Shown piece by piece: positions 18,978 through 29,456 of a stretch of DNA of 64,000 bases. A program made the translations under genes and the position numbers. Positions within the stretch are counted from its first letter, which is position 1, and each line of letters opens with the position of its first letter. Below the pieces are notes generated by a model. It saw only the letters and a list, made by a program, of their open reading frames with translations, was not told the origin of the DNA and did no database searches. This DNA is from Verrucomicrobiales bacterium (GTDB taxonomy: Bacteria; Verrucomicrobiota; Verrucomicrobiia; Verrucomicrobiales; DEV007): contig DUBC01000046.1 of the NCBI GenBank assembly GCA_012960505.1, positions 1-64,000 on the forward strand. Direction: 5' to 3'.

Positions 18978-21900
18978 CGCTTCATTAAAAATTCATCCAA
19001 GTTTAATAAGACGTTGCCTACAACTGTTAGGGCTGCAAGTTTTGAATTGTCTAGCCCTTTTTGATTTTTGACCATTGGTTGAGTCACCATCATTTCGGCC
19101 AATTTTGGGTCTTGTTTGTAAGTGCCGTAGGCCTTTTTAAATAGCTTTTCCAATCCTTCCATTTCTTCAGGCTTTGCAGATCGAGATAAACAAATTCTAA
19201 AGCCATGACGGATGCCTGAACCACTATCTTTTTCTTTAGAGGAAACTTGATACATTTTTCTTGCGAGGGATTGTGCAGCTTCAACGTATACGGGGTCATT
19301 TAAAGTTACTAATGCCTGGAGCGGAGTATTTGTGCGGTCCCTGCGGACAACGCATACCACCCGGTTAGGTGCATCAAATGTTGCCATTGAGGGATAAGGG
19401 TTAGATCTGCGCCATGAGGTATAAATGCCACGACGATACTTGTCTTCTCCTTCTGAAGTTTTCCAGTCGATTCCTCCACCGAATGCAGCACTAATTCCGA
19501 ATTTTGGTTGTGGTGGTCTTACAGGCTGTCCATACATTTTAGGGCTTAGTAGACCTGCAACTGCCAATGCCTGATCGCGTATCATTTCTGCAGAGAGTCG
19601 AAACCTTGGTCCTCTGGCAAGTAATTGATTATCGGGATCCTTTTCGAAGGATTCTGGATTCACATTTGATTCCTGTCGATAGGCTCCAGACATGACGATA
19701 AGTTTAATGAGAGATTTCATATTCCAACCACTCTCGATGAATTCGACAGCCAGCCAGTCAAGTAGTTCTGGATGGGATGGAAGTTCTCCCTGTGATCCGA
19801 ATTCCTCACTCGTGGCTACTATTCCAATGCCAAATATTTTTTCCCAAAATCGATTTGCCATGACTCTTGCGGTTAAAGGATTTTCATTATCAATGAGCCA
19901 TTTAGCTAAAACTAATCTATCTACTTTGTCCTCTTTAGCTATCTTGTGAAAATTCGATGGTAGTGCGGCAGTCACTTCTTTATCTTTTGTGAGGTAATTA
20001 CCTCTTAACTGGATGTGAGTTTTTCTTAATTTTTTTGGATCAAGTTCTCTCATGACGGGGACAGTAGTGGAGGGTTTAATCTCCTTTATTTTTTTTCTAC
20101 CCTCTGCTAACTCAGCACTTAATTGGATTGCTTTCGGATTTAGTTCCGCAAAATGATCAAGTAATGTTTTTGTATCTTGTTTTGTTCTTTCTTTCTTTGG
20201 TTTGTTAAGAACGCTGGCGATGTTTATGGGTAGGGCTCGGGCCGGAAGGTTTTCATTAGTTACGGAGATTCGGAACCTTCCTATCGCATGATCTCCGTAA
20301 GTTTGTCTTAGAGTGAACTTGAGGTCTTTGCCTGATAATGGCCGGTCCAACTCAAAGACGGCATGATGATCCTTTCCTACATTAGGGCCAACGGCCCACC
20401 CGGAATGACCCCCGCTATTACCATCGATGGCAAGATTTATACCAAAATCTTTCTGATTAAAACTCGAAGTAGCCAAACTGAAAACGGCTTTTGATGCGCC
20501 ATTTAGAAGAATTTCCTGTTCTTGTTTTGGAGCTTCTTTGTAATTTTGAGTCCAGACAATTTTCCGTTTTTGGTCCAGTACTGATAGATGGAATCCGTTC
20601 AGTCTACTACTTACGTTTCCGTCAGTTCGGTTCCAAATTATAATCTTTGATATGTCATGTTCACTTCCAAGATCTACTTCCCAGTAAGGGTCGCTCTTTC
20701 CGGTGGCAGTATGAGAGACGCTCCCCTTATTATAATCCCCATTCTTGTTCCCATCAATTGCTCTGGAAGCAACTGCATCGAAATAGTCACTCGATTGAGT
20801 TGCTTTCCCTTTAGTCGCAATGTTTCCCGATTGAGTTAATACCTCCACTTCTGCAAGATGTATCATTTTTCCGTTACCTGGTAAATCGATGCGAACAAAT
20901 TGCCCCTTCTTTGCCAATGATTCAGTCCCAGCGTGAAGTTCGATTTCATTAAGTACAAAGTTACCTTTTCTACCGGGACCTTTCCAGTCGCTGAGACTTT
21001 CGTGACTAAGAGGTTCAATCTTTACGGCCGTTATTTGATCTACTGGTGAAACTCCTTGAATGTAATAAGTGTCCGTTGGCGCTTCTTTACCACTTACAAG
21101 AAAAGAACCATCGTTCAAAAGTTCAAATGTTGCGCCGGAATCAGCAGTTGCTTTAATATTTTGAAGTGGTTTCCATCGTTCATTTTCATTATTTAGTTGC
21201 GATTCCCATTCATTGAGAGCATTTAAATTTTCCTCATTTGGTGAGGTGAGCGTGGTTTCAAGTTTTATTATTCGTTCTTCTAGATCCTTTATTTTCTTAT
21301 TCTGATCAGGACTCATGACCTTGATGATAGGACTTTCATCGCGTCTATCTGCATCTTGAGTCTGGTTCAAAATTGCAAAGAACTGAAAGTATTCTTCTTG
21401 TGTAATTGGGTCATATTTGTGTGTGTGACATTGAGCGCAGGCCATTGTAGTTCCCATCCAGGTGGCCATGGTTGTGTTGACTCTATCTACTATTGCGACG
21501 TTGCGGTATTCTTCATCGTTAGTGCCTCCTTCATTATTAGTTTGAGTGTTACGATGAAAGGCAGTTGCTGTTAATTGTTCGGTAGTTGGTTGTGGGAGGA
21601 GGTCACCCGCAATCTGCTCGATTGTGAATTTGTTAAATGGTTTATTTTCATTAAAGGAACGAATTACATAGTCTCTATATGCCCAGATAGTTCGGGGAGG
21701 ATCATCCGCATAACCTGATGAATCTGCATAACGGGCTAGATCTAGCCACATCCTTGCCCAGTGCTCTCCAAAAGAAGGGTTATCTAATAATCGATCTATG
21801 AGGGTTTCATAAGCTTTTGGGCTATGATCCTTCATGAAGGATTCTACTTCGTTAAGGCTTGGAGGTAGACCAGTTAGATCTAAGGAAACTCGTCGCACTA

Positions 21901-22405
21901 GCGTTTCTTTTGAGGCTTCCTTTGATGGTTTTAAACCTTCCTTGGTTAGTCTTTCTTGTAAGAACGCATCAATTTCATTCTTGATGCTAATATTAGAATC
22001 TTGTGATTTTGGTACTGGAGGTCGGATTGGTTTTTGATAAGACCAGTGTTTTTCATATTTCCCGCCTTCTCTGATCCATTGCTTAAATAATTCGATTTGT
22101 TGCGCAGTGAGTTTTTCTCCTCCCTTCTTTGGTGGCATTAATTCTTCAGGATCGTCAGTACTGATCCGGTAAATTAATTCACTGTCGTCAACGTTTCCGG
22201 CTACGATGGCTCTGATACCTTCATTGTCTTTGGTCGCTCCTTCGAATGTGTCTAGTCTTAGATTAGCCTTACGCTCCTTTTCATCCGGCCCGTGACAACG
22301 AAAACAATTATTGGAAAGTAAAGGGCGGATATCATTCTTGAAGCTGACCTTTGCGGATGCGGCCGAGAGGCTTAAAAGAAGCAAAGTGAAGTAGCGGGTC
22401 AGCAT
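18974..22405 (-). CDS. PSD1-type protein with inserted discoidin-like domain
   Basis: Long form of the PSCyt1/DUF1549/DUF1553 family (1143 residues against 746 for the one at 4509). Signal peptide at about 1-18. First heme motif CFRCHGPD at about 33-40 (PSCyt1). DUF1549 at about 145-350 ends with a second heme motif [11 protein letters not shown]. The region about 370-780 is extra: it holds a predicted coiled segment and an F5/8-type C (discoidin) domain recognisable from [21 protein letters not shown] and [25 protein letters not shown], a carbohydrate-binding fold in many proteins. DUF1553 fills the C-terminal third ([40 protein letters not shown]). Role not established; the discoidin insertion suggests contact with glycan. 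Coupled to the DUF1501 gene downstream. Confidence 0.88.
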   Translation of the reverse strand: MLTRYFTLLLLSLSAASAKVSFKNDIRPLLSNNCFRCHGPDEKERKANLRLDTFEGATKDNEGIRAIVAGNVDDSELIYRISTDDPEELMPPKKGGEKLTAQQIELFKQWIREGGKYEKHWSYQKPIRPPVPKSQDSNISIKNEIDAFLQERLTKEGLKPSKEASKETLVRRVSLDLTGLPPSLNEVESFMKDHSPKAYETLIDRLLDNPSFGEHWARMWLDLARYADSSGYADDPPRTIWAYRDYVIRSFNENKPFNKFTIEQIAGDLLPQPTTEQLTATAFHRNTQTNNEGGTNDEEYRNVAIVDRVNTTMATWMGTTMACAQCHTHKYDPITQEEYFQFFAILNQTQDADRRDESPIIKVMSPDQNKKIKDLEERIIKLETTLTSPNEENLNALNEWESQLNNENERWKPLQNIKATADSGATFELLNDGSFLVSGKEAPTDTYYIQGVSPVDQITAVKIEPLSHESLSDWKGPGRKGNFVLNEIELHAGTESLAKKGQFVRIDLPGNGKMIHLAEVEVLTQSGNIATKGKATQSSDYFDAVASRAIDGNKNGDYNKGSVSHTATGKSDPYWEVDLGSEHDISKIIIWNRTDGNVSSRLNGFHLSVLDQKRKIVWTQNYKEAPKQEQEILLNGASKAVFSLATSSFNQKDFGINLAIDGNSGGHSGWAVGPNVGKDHHAVFELDRPLSGKDLKFTLRQTYGDHAIGRFRISVTNENLPARALPINIASVLNKPKKERTKQDTKTLLDHFAELNPKAIQLSAELAEGRKKIKEIKPSTTVPVMRELDPKKLRKTHIQLRGNYLTKDKEVTAALPSNFHKIAKEDKVDRLVLAKWLIDNENPLTARVMANRFWEKIFGIGIVATSEEFGSQGELPSHPELLDWLAVEFIESGWNMKSLIKLIVMSGAYRQESNVNPESFEKDPDNQLLARGPRFRLSAEMIRDQALAVAGLLSPKMYGQPVRPPQPKFGISAAFGGGIDWKTSEGEDKYRRGIYTSWRRSNPYPSMATFDAPNRVVCVVRRDRTNTPLQALVTLNDPVYVEAAQSLARKMYQVSSKEKDSGSGIRHGFRICLSRSAKPEEMEGLEKLFKKAYGTYKQDPKLAEMMVTQPMVKNQKGLDNSKLAALTVVGNVLLNLDEFLMKR

Positions 22406-22477
22406 TACTTTAGATTAACAGCAGGTTCTTGAATTTGCATCAAAAAACAATCTAATGTTTCATTGTATGGATTTATA

Positions 22478-23851
22478 TTAACGTTCCCAACGCATTTTCC
22501 AGATCGGGTTCAGAGAATGCGCTTCCTTAAATATTTCCAGAGCATTTTTTACTAGTTCTGGTTTTTCTTTTCCTAAATTTTGTGTTTCTCCTAGATCGGT
22601 ACTGAGATCATATATTTCAATGGGTGGGATTAGATTTTTTTTGAGATTACGTTGAACCGCTTTCCAATTGCCGAATCTTATTGCTCTTGCCCCGCTCCGT
22701 TCGTGAAATTCCCAATAAAGATATTTGTGTTGTCTTTGATTTTTTTTGCCAAGGAGAACAGGTAAAAAGCTGATCCCATCAATGTTTTGAGGTATTGCCT
22801 TTCCGGTCACCTCACAAAGTGTCGGGAAAATGTCCCAATGAGCACTCATATGATCTGTAACAGTTCCAGGGGCAATTTTTCCGGGCCATCTAGCCACTAA
22901 AGGAACTCGTATTCCACCCTCGTAAAGATCGCGTTTATGCCCCTTTAATGGTCCATTAGAGTCAAAAAAATCAGGCATGTGACCGCCTTCCCGGTGCGGT
23001 CCGTTATCAGAACTCAGCATGACTAGTGTGTCCTGATCGAGTTCAAGCTCTTTTAGAATTCCAAGGATTTGACCGACACCCTCATCAAGTTTTGTCATCA
23101 TTCCTGCAAACATAGCTGCCGGATTCTTGACTGTTGGTCCGGAATATTTTCCGATCTTATTTTTGAATTGGGGGAATTTTTTTCTAAAAGGGGCAGCATA
23201 TTTTTCAGGCACGTGCATTGAGGCATGCGGAATAGTAACCGGCAAGAAGCAAAAAAACGGACCGTCCTGGTAGGATCTAATAAATTCCAAGGCCTCTTCC
23301 ATGATTAAATCATGGGAGTAGGTTTTGCCATCAAGAGTTATTTTCTTTTCATTATCAAATAACCACTTCGGATAATAAGTGTGAGCGTTCCTCTGACAAT
23401 TATACCCAAAGAACCGGTCAAATCCTTGATTCTCGGGAGCCCCTTCAGAGCCTGGATTCCCTAGGCCCCATTTTCCAAACGCGCCGGTCTGGTAGCCTCT
23501 TTCTTTTAGCGCTTCGGCGATCGTGAAGGTCGATGAGGGGATGGGGTGCTGGCCAATTGGTTTAATCTCTTTATTGCCTCGGACCGGAGTATGTCCTGTG
23601 TGCAATCCTGTCATTAAGACTGAACGGGTCGGAGCACAAACCGTTGAACCCGAATAATGCTGAGTGAACTTAATTCCTTCTTCGGCGAGGCGATCAATGT
23701 TTGGGGTTTGAAAATGTTTTTGCCCATAACAAGAAAGGTCTCCGTATCCTGCATCATCAAGAAGAATATAAATGATGTTAGGCTTTGAGTTTGTTGCTCC
23801 CTGCACAGAAGTAACAAATGCGAATATGCTGAAGAAAAGAATAAGTTTCAT
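22478..23851 (-). CDS. Secreted arylsulfatase-type sulfatase (Cys-type)
   Basis: 457-residue type I sulfatase with signal peptide at about 1-18 (MKLILFFSIFAFVTSVQG). Metal motif ILLDDAGYGDL at about 29-39 and formylglycine motif CAPTRSVLMTG at 72-82, which is a perfect C-x-P-x-R. GKWGLGNPGSEG and LSSDNGPHREGGH give the sulfate-binding Lys/His and the remaining metal ligands. The C-terminal subdomain is complete (YWEFHERSGARAIRFGNWKAVQ). It belongs to the broad arylsulfatase A-like group; substrate unknown. It sits between the UnbV lipoprotein (52 bp upstream) and the PSD1 gene (73 bp downstream) on the same strand, consistent with one transcript. No maturase gene is nearby. Confidence 0.92.
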   Translation of the reverse strand: MKLILFFSIFAFVTSVQGATNSKPNIIYILLDDAGYGDLSCYGQKHFQTPNIDRLAEEGIKFTQHYSGSTVCAPTRSVLMTGLHTGHTPVRGNKEIKPIGQHPIPSSTFTIAEALKERGYQTGAFGKWGLGNPGSEGAPENQGFDRFFGYNCQRNAHTYYPKWLFDNEKKITLDGKTYSHDLIMEEALEFIRSYQDGPFFCFLPVTIPHASMHVPEKYAAPFRKKFPQFKNKIGKYSGPTVKNPAAMFAGMMTKLDEGVGQILGILKELELDQDTLVMLSSDNGPHREGGHMPDFFDSNGPLKGHKRDLYEGGIRVPLVARWPGKIAPGTVTDHMSAHWDIFPTLCEVTGKAIPQNIDGISFLPVLLGKKNQRQHKYLYWEFHERSGARAIRFGNWKAVQRNLKKNLIPPIEIYDLSTDLGETQNLGKEKPELVKNALEIFKEAHSLNPIWKMRWER

Positions 23852-23902
23852 AGGAGCAATTATGCGATGCTTTTGCTTTATACTCGTTTTTAGCAGAACA
23901 TC

Positions 23903-26266
23903 TTACTTTGTTTGTTTGTATTCGATCTGATGGTATTGGTTGATTTCTGGTTCTTGGAAGGTCTGAATCTCTCCATTAGGCCATCGGATCTGAATCTCGG
24001 TAACATCTTTAATTTTTCCAAGTCCAAAATGGGCGATCGCTGGTCCTTGTGATGTGAATCCATCACCGGTGACGATCGTTTTGCTCCATTGTCTTTCCTT
24101 AGATTTCATCGATATAAATGTTCCAATAGGAGACATTTCCGGGCTATTTTTCAGCTTTACACCTATCCATGAATGTTCCGGATTTCCTATATTGCTATAT
24201 AGATGCATCCGCTGAGTCATTGTTGAAGATTGGTATTCAATGACTATCAGATCCTGGGTTCCGTTCTCATCAAGATCAGCGGCGATGACAGCTCTGGAAT
24301 CGTATTCGAATGCGGTACCCATGAGGAAACTTGCATTAAAAAAACCTTTGCTTGGGAGATTGATGAACATTGCATTGTGTTCGAATCCGTTCCAAGAAAA
24401 ATCGCGACCTAGCCCAGACGAGAGTTCAGTTTTAAATAAACTGTCAATGACTTCATTCGATTTTGAAGTTCCTGTATAAAGGTCATGGCACCAGAATCGG
24501 GTACAGTAGTCTTTTGCAGATTTTCCACTGATGTGCCCATTGGAAACATAAAGATCAGTGTCTCCATCAAGATCGAAGTCCGTAGCTGCACAACCCCATG
24601 ACCAGCCGGACCGAGCGGCTCCTGCGGTGAAGGATGGTTGAGATAATTCCCCTTCCTTGTTCCTCACATAAAGTCTGTTGCCGAATGTCATTGGCGCGCG
24701 CATTTCTGAATACTTTTCATACCCTGGTTTGGATATGCCAAGTCCGTCCAATCTTCTTGCCGTGGTCGAACTCATTCCTACGAGGCACAGGTCCTCAATT
24801 CCATCGCTGTTCCAATCTCCAAAAGTGTGAGACATTCCAAAGGCATGCCGTTTCTTTCCAAGCTGGTCCGTGATGTCGGAAAAATGGCCTTTCCCATCGT
24901 TAAGGTATAAGTCTAAACCAGAAAAATCAGCGACAACGATCAGGTCAAGATCCTGATCAAAATCTAGGTCAATTAACGAAGCACTGAAGGTGCGTCTGTT
25001 GCTTTTTCCGGAAAGTCCCGAACTGTTAGTAATGTCCACGAATGTGCCATTCCCTTCATTGCGAAGTAAATAGTCTGGGTATCCGTCATTTGCATTGTAA
25101 TACGGAGTAGGCATTGATCCTCCAATGTAAGGTGCTTTCCATTGTCCGATGAAAAGATCAAGGTCTCCGTCGCCGTCAATGTCTCCTGCACTGATTGTAT
25201 GTAATCCTTTGAGTGGCGGAATATTAAATTTGTAAGGACTGTCTATGAATTGTCCTCCTTCTGATCCAGAAAAGAATAATAATGATCCGCTCTCCGAATC
25301 GCCGCCAATATAATCGATGAAGCCGTCACCGTTCAGATCGGCCAGTAGGCCTGCTTCTGCTGGTCGATTGATACCATTCTTTAAGAAATCCCTTTTTGTG
25401 TATTTACCGTTCCCTTCGTTTTTGTAGACTAGATTACAACCTGCTGTAACTATTTCAGATAGTCCGTCTCCGTCTAAGTCTCGAACCAGTAACGGACTGA
25501 ATCTTGGGAACCGACCAGGCGCTTCAATCCCCGGGTCCGCATCCATGATTTCAGTAAACATTGGTTTCCCTTTGCGGGCTATTATTTCTAGCCCGGTCGT
25601 ATCGATAAGGCTTGGGATTGGTTGGCCTTCTTTATTATTCGCCCATGTTACTTTGAGTTTTCCGCGGACAATGATTCGCTGTTCATTGCTGTTGAAGAGG
25701 CAATGCAATTCGCAGGAAATTATCGAACGGGCCGGTGAGCTGTTTGATGCTGGATGAAAACTAGTGTGATGCCATTCGCTCTGTTTAAGTTTACATCCTT
25801 TCTTAGAGAGATCACTGAGGAGTTCTCTAAATTCAGTGACATTAAGCTCCTTTTTTGTGCCGTTCAGTGAAACGAACTTAATTCCTGGAACTCCCCACTC
25901 TGGTGAAGGGTTCGGAACCGGTTCACCTAGGATAATGTTATCGAACGGGAAATTATTGAGGACCTTATAAGGGTCATCATTTCTTAATTCATCCCATAAA
26001 CGAATAAATACCTCTTCATGACGCACTGCTTGAGTTTCATCTGCAAAAACAGTCTGATCGAGTTTTGCTCTTTCAGTTTTTAATTTCTCGAGAGTGACAG
26101 TTGTGAAATTTGTAGAATCCTTATCTGTATCACCATTAATTGATTTATCATTACAACCAATTAATGAGATAAGAGCGACTATAGGTATGAGAGCGGTTCG
26201 GCTCTTAATCAATTGTGCGTACACGATAGAATAAGCTCTTCTGTTCACCAAGTCCTGATATATCAA
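23903..26266 (-). CDS. FG-GAP/VCBS-repeat lipoprotein with ASPIC/UnbV C-terminus
   Basis: Likely outer-membrane or periplasmic lipoprotein built from a beta-propeller. Calcium-binding FG-GAP repeats recur through about 255-640 (DLDGDGLSEIVTAG, DLNGDGFIDYIGGD, DIDGDGDLDLFIGQ, DFDLDGDTDLYVSNG). Residues about 690-780 are the ASPIC/UnbV domain (WIGVKLKN, GDGFTSQGP, HFGLGKIKDVTEIQIRWPNGE). The N-terminus contains a lipobox, LISLIGC. The ATG at 26266 overlaps the upstream gene by 62 bp and leaves a long leader; a GTG at 26224 or a TTG at 26212 would place the lipoprotein signal right at the start, and I consider either plausible. Position inside the sulfatase/PSD1 run suggests a glycan-related surface role, unproven. 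Confidence 0.85.
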   Translation of the reverse strand: MIYQDLVNRRAYSIVYAQLIKSRTALIPIVALISLIGCNDKSINGDTDKDSTNFTTVTLEKLKTERAKLDQTVFADETQAVRHEEVFIRLWDELRNDDPYKVLNNFPFDNIILGEPVPNPSPEWGVPGIKFVSLNGTKKELNVTEFRELLSDLSKKGCKLKQSEWHHTSFHPASNSSPARSIISCELHCLFNSNEQRIIVRGKLKVTWANNKEGQPIPSLIDTTGLEIIARKGKPMFTEIMDADPGIEAPGRFPRFSPLLVRDLDGDGLSEIVTAGCNLVYKNEGNGKYTKRDFLKNGINRPAEAGLLADLNGDGFIDYIGGDSESGSLLFFSGSEGGQFIDSPYKFNIPPLKGLHTISAGDIDGDGDLDLFIGQWKAPYIGGSMPTPYYNANDGYPDYLLRNEGNGTFVDITNSSGLSGKSNRRTFSASLIDLDFDQDLDLIVVADFSGLDLYLNDGKGHFSDITDQLGKKRHAFGMSHTFGDWNSDGIEDLCLVGMSSTTARRLDGLGISKPGYEKYSEMRAPMTFGNRLYVRNKEGELSQPSFTAGAARSGWSWGCAATDFDLDGDTDLYVSNGHISGKSAKDYCTRFWCHDLYTGTSKSNEVIDSLFKTELSSGLGRDFSWNGFEHNAMFINLPSKGFFNASFLMGTAFEYDSRAVIAADLDENGTQDLIVIEYQSSTMTQRMHLYSNIGNPEHSWIGVKLKNSPEMSPIGTFISMKSKERQWSKTIVTGDGFTSQGPAIAHFGLGKIKDVTEIQIRWPNGEIQTFQEPEINQYHQIEYKQTK

Positions 26267-29200
26267 TGAAAGTGGCTTTTCCTTTTGTTCCGATCACATT
26301 ATCATCAAGTTCTTGCCACAATTCACAGTCTTCAGAGACATCCACTGCATAAATGACGTTCGGTCTTGCATTGAAAGTGAAAGTGACCTGACCATCCTCA
26401 TCACGCTCTACGTCTGTGATAGTAAAAAGGGCAGGGGGGGTGATTAAGTCGATTGCTAGATTTCCATCGTAGAGGGCTTGAATTTCTGCGATATCAAGTG
26501 GGCGATTGTAAATTGCAAAGTCATCAATTCTTCCTGCCATACTGCTATTAAGGTTGTTTCCTTCTGCGCCGATGGTAATGATACCATTGAATGGATCCAG
26601 TGGCTCGGCTCCTCCTTTTTCGGCTCTGAGTTCGCCGTCGACCCAGATTTCCATGTTTCCGTCCTCATCGCGTTGGAACACGAAGTGCTGCCACTGATTG
26701 AGTTGAACTAATCCTCCGACAGTGAGTCGGTGAGGGGCTCCGCAACAACCGGACTGATCAAAGTAAATGGTGCCATTACTCCAAGGAGTGTGAGCCTGAA
26801 ATCCGCGTTCATTTGCGCCTGCGGCAGGTGCATGAATCCAGAATGCACTAGTGTTACCAACCTGTGTGGTATTTTGCCAGAAAGCGACTGACATTTCGTT
26901 AGTTTCAACAGCCTCATCAAAGTGCGTGCCTTCTGGTGTTACGGCAGCTGAGCGATCATTGAAACCGCCAAGGTCCAACGCATAGTCGCCGGCAGCTCCA
27001 CTGAAACCGCCTCCGTCATCTGAATACTTGGCAGGCCCTGTAAAATCTACAGCAGGTGAGTTACCGGACACATCCGTTGCTGATTGCGGGTCTGATGGGT
27101 CATTAAAGTCCCAATAAGCGAGGAGTTTTATTTCTGGTTTTGGTGGGATGCTGTTAGGGTCATTTGGATCCGACAAGGAATCAATTGATTCTTTGGCATC
27201 ACTGTAACCATCTCCATCCGTGTCTTCTTTCAAAGGATCGGACCCAGTGTTATTAACACTGACGAAGACTCCGGTATTTGTTTCTACCCCATCCAAGAGG
27301 CCGTCCCTGTCAGTGTCTGGATTGAGTGGATTTGTTTTGGTGTCCACTAATTCCTGCTTATCATTTAAACCGTCCTCGTCCGAGTCCGCTTTATTAGGTT
27401 TGGTCCTCGCCTCGAGCTCTTCAATGTTGGTCAAACCATCATTATCATCGTCCCCTTCAGGGTCATCGACTCCGTACTTCTCCTCCCACGAATCAGGTAA
27501 CCCATCACCGTCCTCATCTTCTTGCGTTGCACCGATCGGGCTCGCTCCTTCAGCCAAGGTTTTAATCGTTGGTTCCGGAAGCACTTCCCTCCAGATGGTC
27601 ACGTCATCAACATAACCATTGTATGGTACGTCTCCATTATTGCGGGCACCAAAGATAAAGGTTCCATCACCGTTAGGTGCTCTCTGGGCCTGCGGTCCTC
27701 CGTCAAGCTCTCCGTTCAAGTAAATCGTCGCCGTGTCCGTGGCTCCATCATAGACCCATGCCGCATGTACCCACTGTTCAGCTTCCAGTACCGTTGAAGC
27801 ATTCCAGTCTGCTCCCCAGTGTGCACTGTGAAGGAAACCTCCATTACGGATCCCGTTGTGAATACCCTGATTGGTCTGTCCCCACATAAAGCCTTCACCA
27901 CCAGCAGAACCGATCGGCTTGAGCCAGCAGGCAAAGGTATAGCTGCCATCCTCAAAATCACGAATCATTGAATTCATATCAATATCAAAAAAGTCAAGAA
28001 ACCCTCCAGTGAAGTTAGCGCCGGTCAACGGTGTTGGCCCAGTACCGGCCCCTTCCACATCAAAACTCACAGTCCCGTTAACTTCGCCGTTGTAGTCATT
28101 ACCACTGAGATCAGTAGCATTATCCTCAAAGTCTACATAAAGAAACGGAGAAGGGATCGCCCCTTTACTATTTGGGTCATGAGGGTCTGTTCCGCCTGCA
28201 AGCTCGCCACCGTCTGTATAATCATCCCCATCCGTGTCAGCATTGTTCGGATCCGTTCCGGTGTCTTCCTCATCAACTAATGTTCCGGTATTTGTTTCAA
28301 CACCATCAACGAGTCCATCACCATCAGAGTCTGCATTTTTCGGATCGGTTCCGGTATTGATCGCACTCACGTAGGTTCCTGTTCCGGTCTCAACTCCGTC
28401 TAGTAGTCCATCCCCATCCGTATCTGCTACGATTGGATTCGTTTTCGTCTCCTCGTACTCATCAAGATCAGTTAAGCCGTCCCCGTCAAAGTCTCCGGTA
28501 CCTGAACCGGGTCCAGGACCAGCTCCATTACCATTCAAATCATCAAGATTATCCACGAGCGATTCTTCCCAAAAGTCAGGGAGTCCGTCCTCATCATCAT
28601 CACTCGTATCAATCAATGCCATTGGACTTGCTCCTCCGGCCAACGTCGCAATCTGATCCTCGTCTAGCGTCTCATTAAAGATTACAAAATCATCAATGCG
28701 CCCAGCCATACTATTGTTCGTGGTTGGACCCTCAGCGCCTATGGTGATGATACCGTTGAATGAATCCAGAGGCTCAGCTCCACCCTTAGAGGCGGCCAGC
28801 ACGCCATCGACCCAAATCTCCATGTTCCCGTCCGCATCACGCTGGAACACAAAGTGCTGCCACTGATTGAGTTGAACTAATCCTCCGACAGTGAGTCGTT
28901 GAGTGCCTTCACAGCAGCCTGACTGGTCAAAGTAAATCGTTCCATTGCCCCAGGGAGTGTGTGCCTGAAACCCGCGCTGACCTCCCGTAGCATCTGGCGA
29001 ATGAATCCAGAACGCACTCGTATTACCAATCTGAGTAGTGTTCTGCCAAAAGGCAACAGACATCGCATTATTATCAAAGGCAGAATTTAAATGCTCTCCT
29101 TCAGGGGTCTGACCATAGGACCTATCATTGACACCGCCAAGGTCCAACGCATAGTCGCCGGCTGAGTCACTGAGACCTCCACCATCTTCCGTGTAGGCGG

Positions 29201-29393
29201 CGTTACCATTAAGTCCAAGGTCAGGAGAATTTCCTGTTATATCCGTCGCAGAAGTGGCATCGGATGGATCATTAAAGTCCCAGTAACTGAGCAGTTCAAG
29301 GGCATGACCTTTCTGAAATGAGGCTAAAACAATGACTGTACTAAGAATGAGGCTAGCACAGAAGATAGCTTTTTGGTATTTTGAACGTTTCAT
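26205..29393 (-). CDS. Secreted protein with three LamG domains and thrombospondin type-3 repeats
   Basis: 1062-residue exported protein; signal peptide at about 1-31. Architecture: LamG/concanavalin-like domain at about 33-255, acidic thrombospondin type-3 calcium repeats at about 265-415 (pattern DxDxDGLxDGVE, for example NADSDGDGLVDGVETNTG), a different LamG at about 420-625, more type-3 repeats at about 630-750, a third LamG at about 754-975, and a C-terminal domain at about 1000-1062 ending FYRVRTID. The first and third LamG are close copies, both containing the unusual FDQSGCC and a WQHFVFQRD segment. LamG domains often bind glycans, so a surface binding role is an inference. Its end overlaps the UnbV gene; it is 63 bp downstream of the Ig-like protein gene. 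Confidence 0.85.
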   Translation of the reverse strand: MKRSKYQKAIFCASLILSTVIVLASFQKGHALELLSYWDFNDPSDATSATDITGNSPDLGLNGNAAYTEDGGGLSDSAGDYALDLGGVNDRSYGQTPEGEHLNSAFDNNAMSVAFWQNTTQIGNTSAFWIHSPDATGGQRGFQAHTPWGNGTIYFDQSGCCEGTQRLTVGGLVQLNQWQHFVFQRDADGNMEIWVDGVLAASKGGAEPLDSFNGIITIGAEGPTTNNSMAGRIDDFVIFNETLDEDQIATLAGGASPMALIDTSDDDEDGLPDFWEESLVDNLDDLNGNGAGPGPGSGTGDFDGDGLTDLDEYEETKTNPIVADTDGDGLLDGVETGTGTYVSAINTGTDPKNADSDGDGLVDGVETNTGTLVDEEDTGTDPNNADTDGDDYTDGGELAGGTDPHDPNSKGAIPSPFLYVDFEDNATDLSGNDYNGEVNGTVSFDVEGAGTGPTPLTGANFTGGFLDFFDIDMNSMIRDFEDGSYTFACWLKPIGSAGGEGFMWGQTNQGIHNGIRNGGFLHSAHWGADWNASTVLEAEQWVHAAWVYDGATDTATIYLNGELDGGPQAQRAPNGDGTFIFGARNNGDVPYNGYVDDVTIWREVLPEPTIKTLAEGASPIGATQEDEDGDGLPDSWEEKYGVDDPEGDDDNDGLTNIEELEARTKPNKADSDEDGLNDKQELVDTKTNPLNPDTDRDGLLDGVETNTGVFVSVNNTGSDPLKEDTDGDGYSDAKESIDSLSDPNDPNSIPPKPEIKLLAYWDFNDPSDPQSATDVSGNSPAVDFTGPAKYSDDGGGFSGAAGDYALDLGGFNDRSAAVTPEGTHFDEAVETNEMSVAFWQNTTQVGNTSAFWIHAPAAGANERGFQAHTPWSNGTIYFDQSGCCGAPHRLTVGGLVQLNQWQHFVFQRDEDGNMEIWVDGELRAEKGGAEPLDPFNGIITIGAEGNNLNSSMAGRIDDFAIYNRPLDIAEIQALYDGNLAIDLITPPALFTITDVERDEDGQVTFTFNARPNVIYAVDVSEDCELWQELDDNVIGTKGKATFIDISGLGEQKSLFYRVRTID
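26683..26729. repeat. 47-bp direct repeat, copy in third LamG domain
   Basis: This stretch is identical to 28852-28898 in the same gene. It lies in the coding of the third LamG domain and belongs to a longer, less perfect duplication of about 660 bp (26470-27133 against 28628-29297). Confidence 0.85.
28852..28898. repeat. 47-bp direct repeat, copy in first LamG domain
   Basis: Identical partner of 26683-26729, about 2.2 kb away in the same orientation. Recombination between the copies would delete the central LamG and both type-3 repeat blocks while keeping the reading frame, because both copies are in the same frame of the gene (the distance of 2169 bp is a multiple of three). Confidence 0.85.
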
Positions 29394-29456
29394 GTGATTT
29401 TGGTTTTTGAAGTTTATCTTGTATTAAGATTTTTTGATTATTGTGGTTGGTAATTG

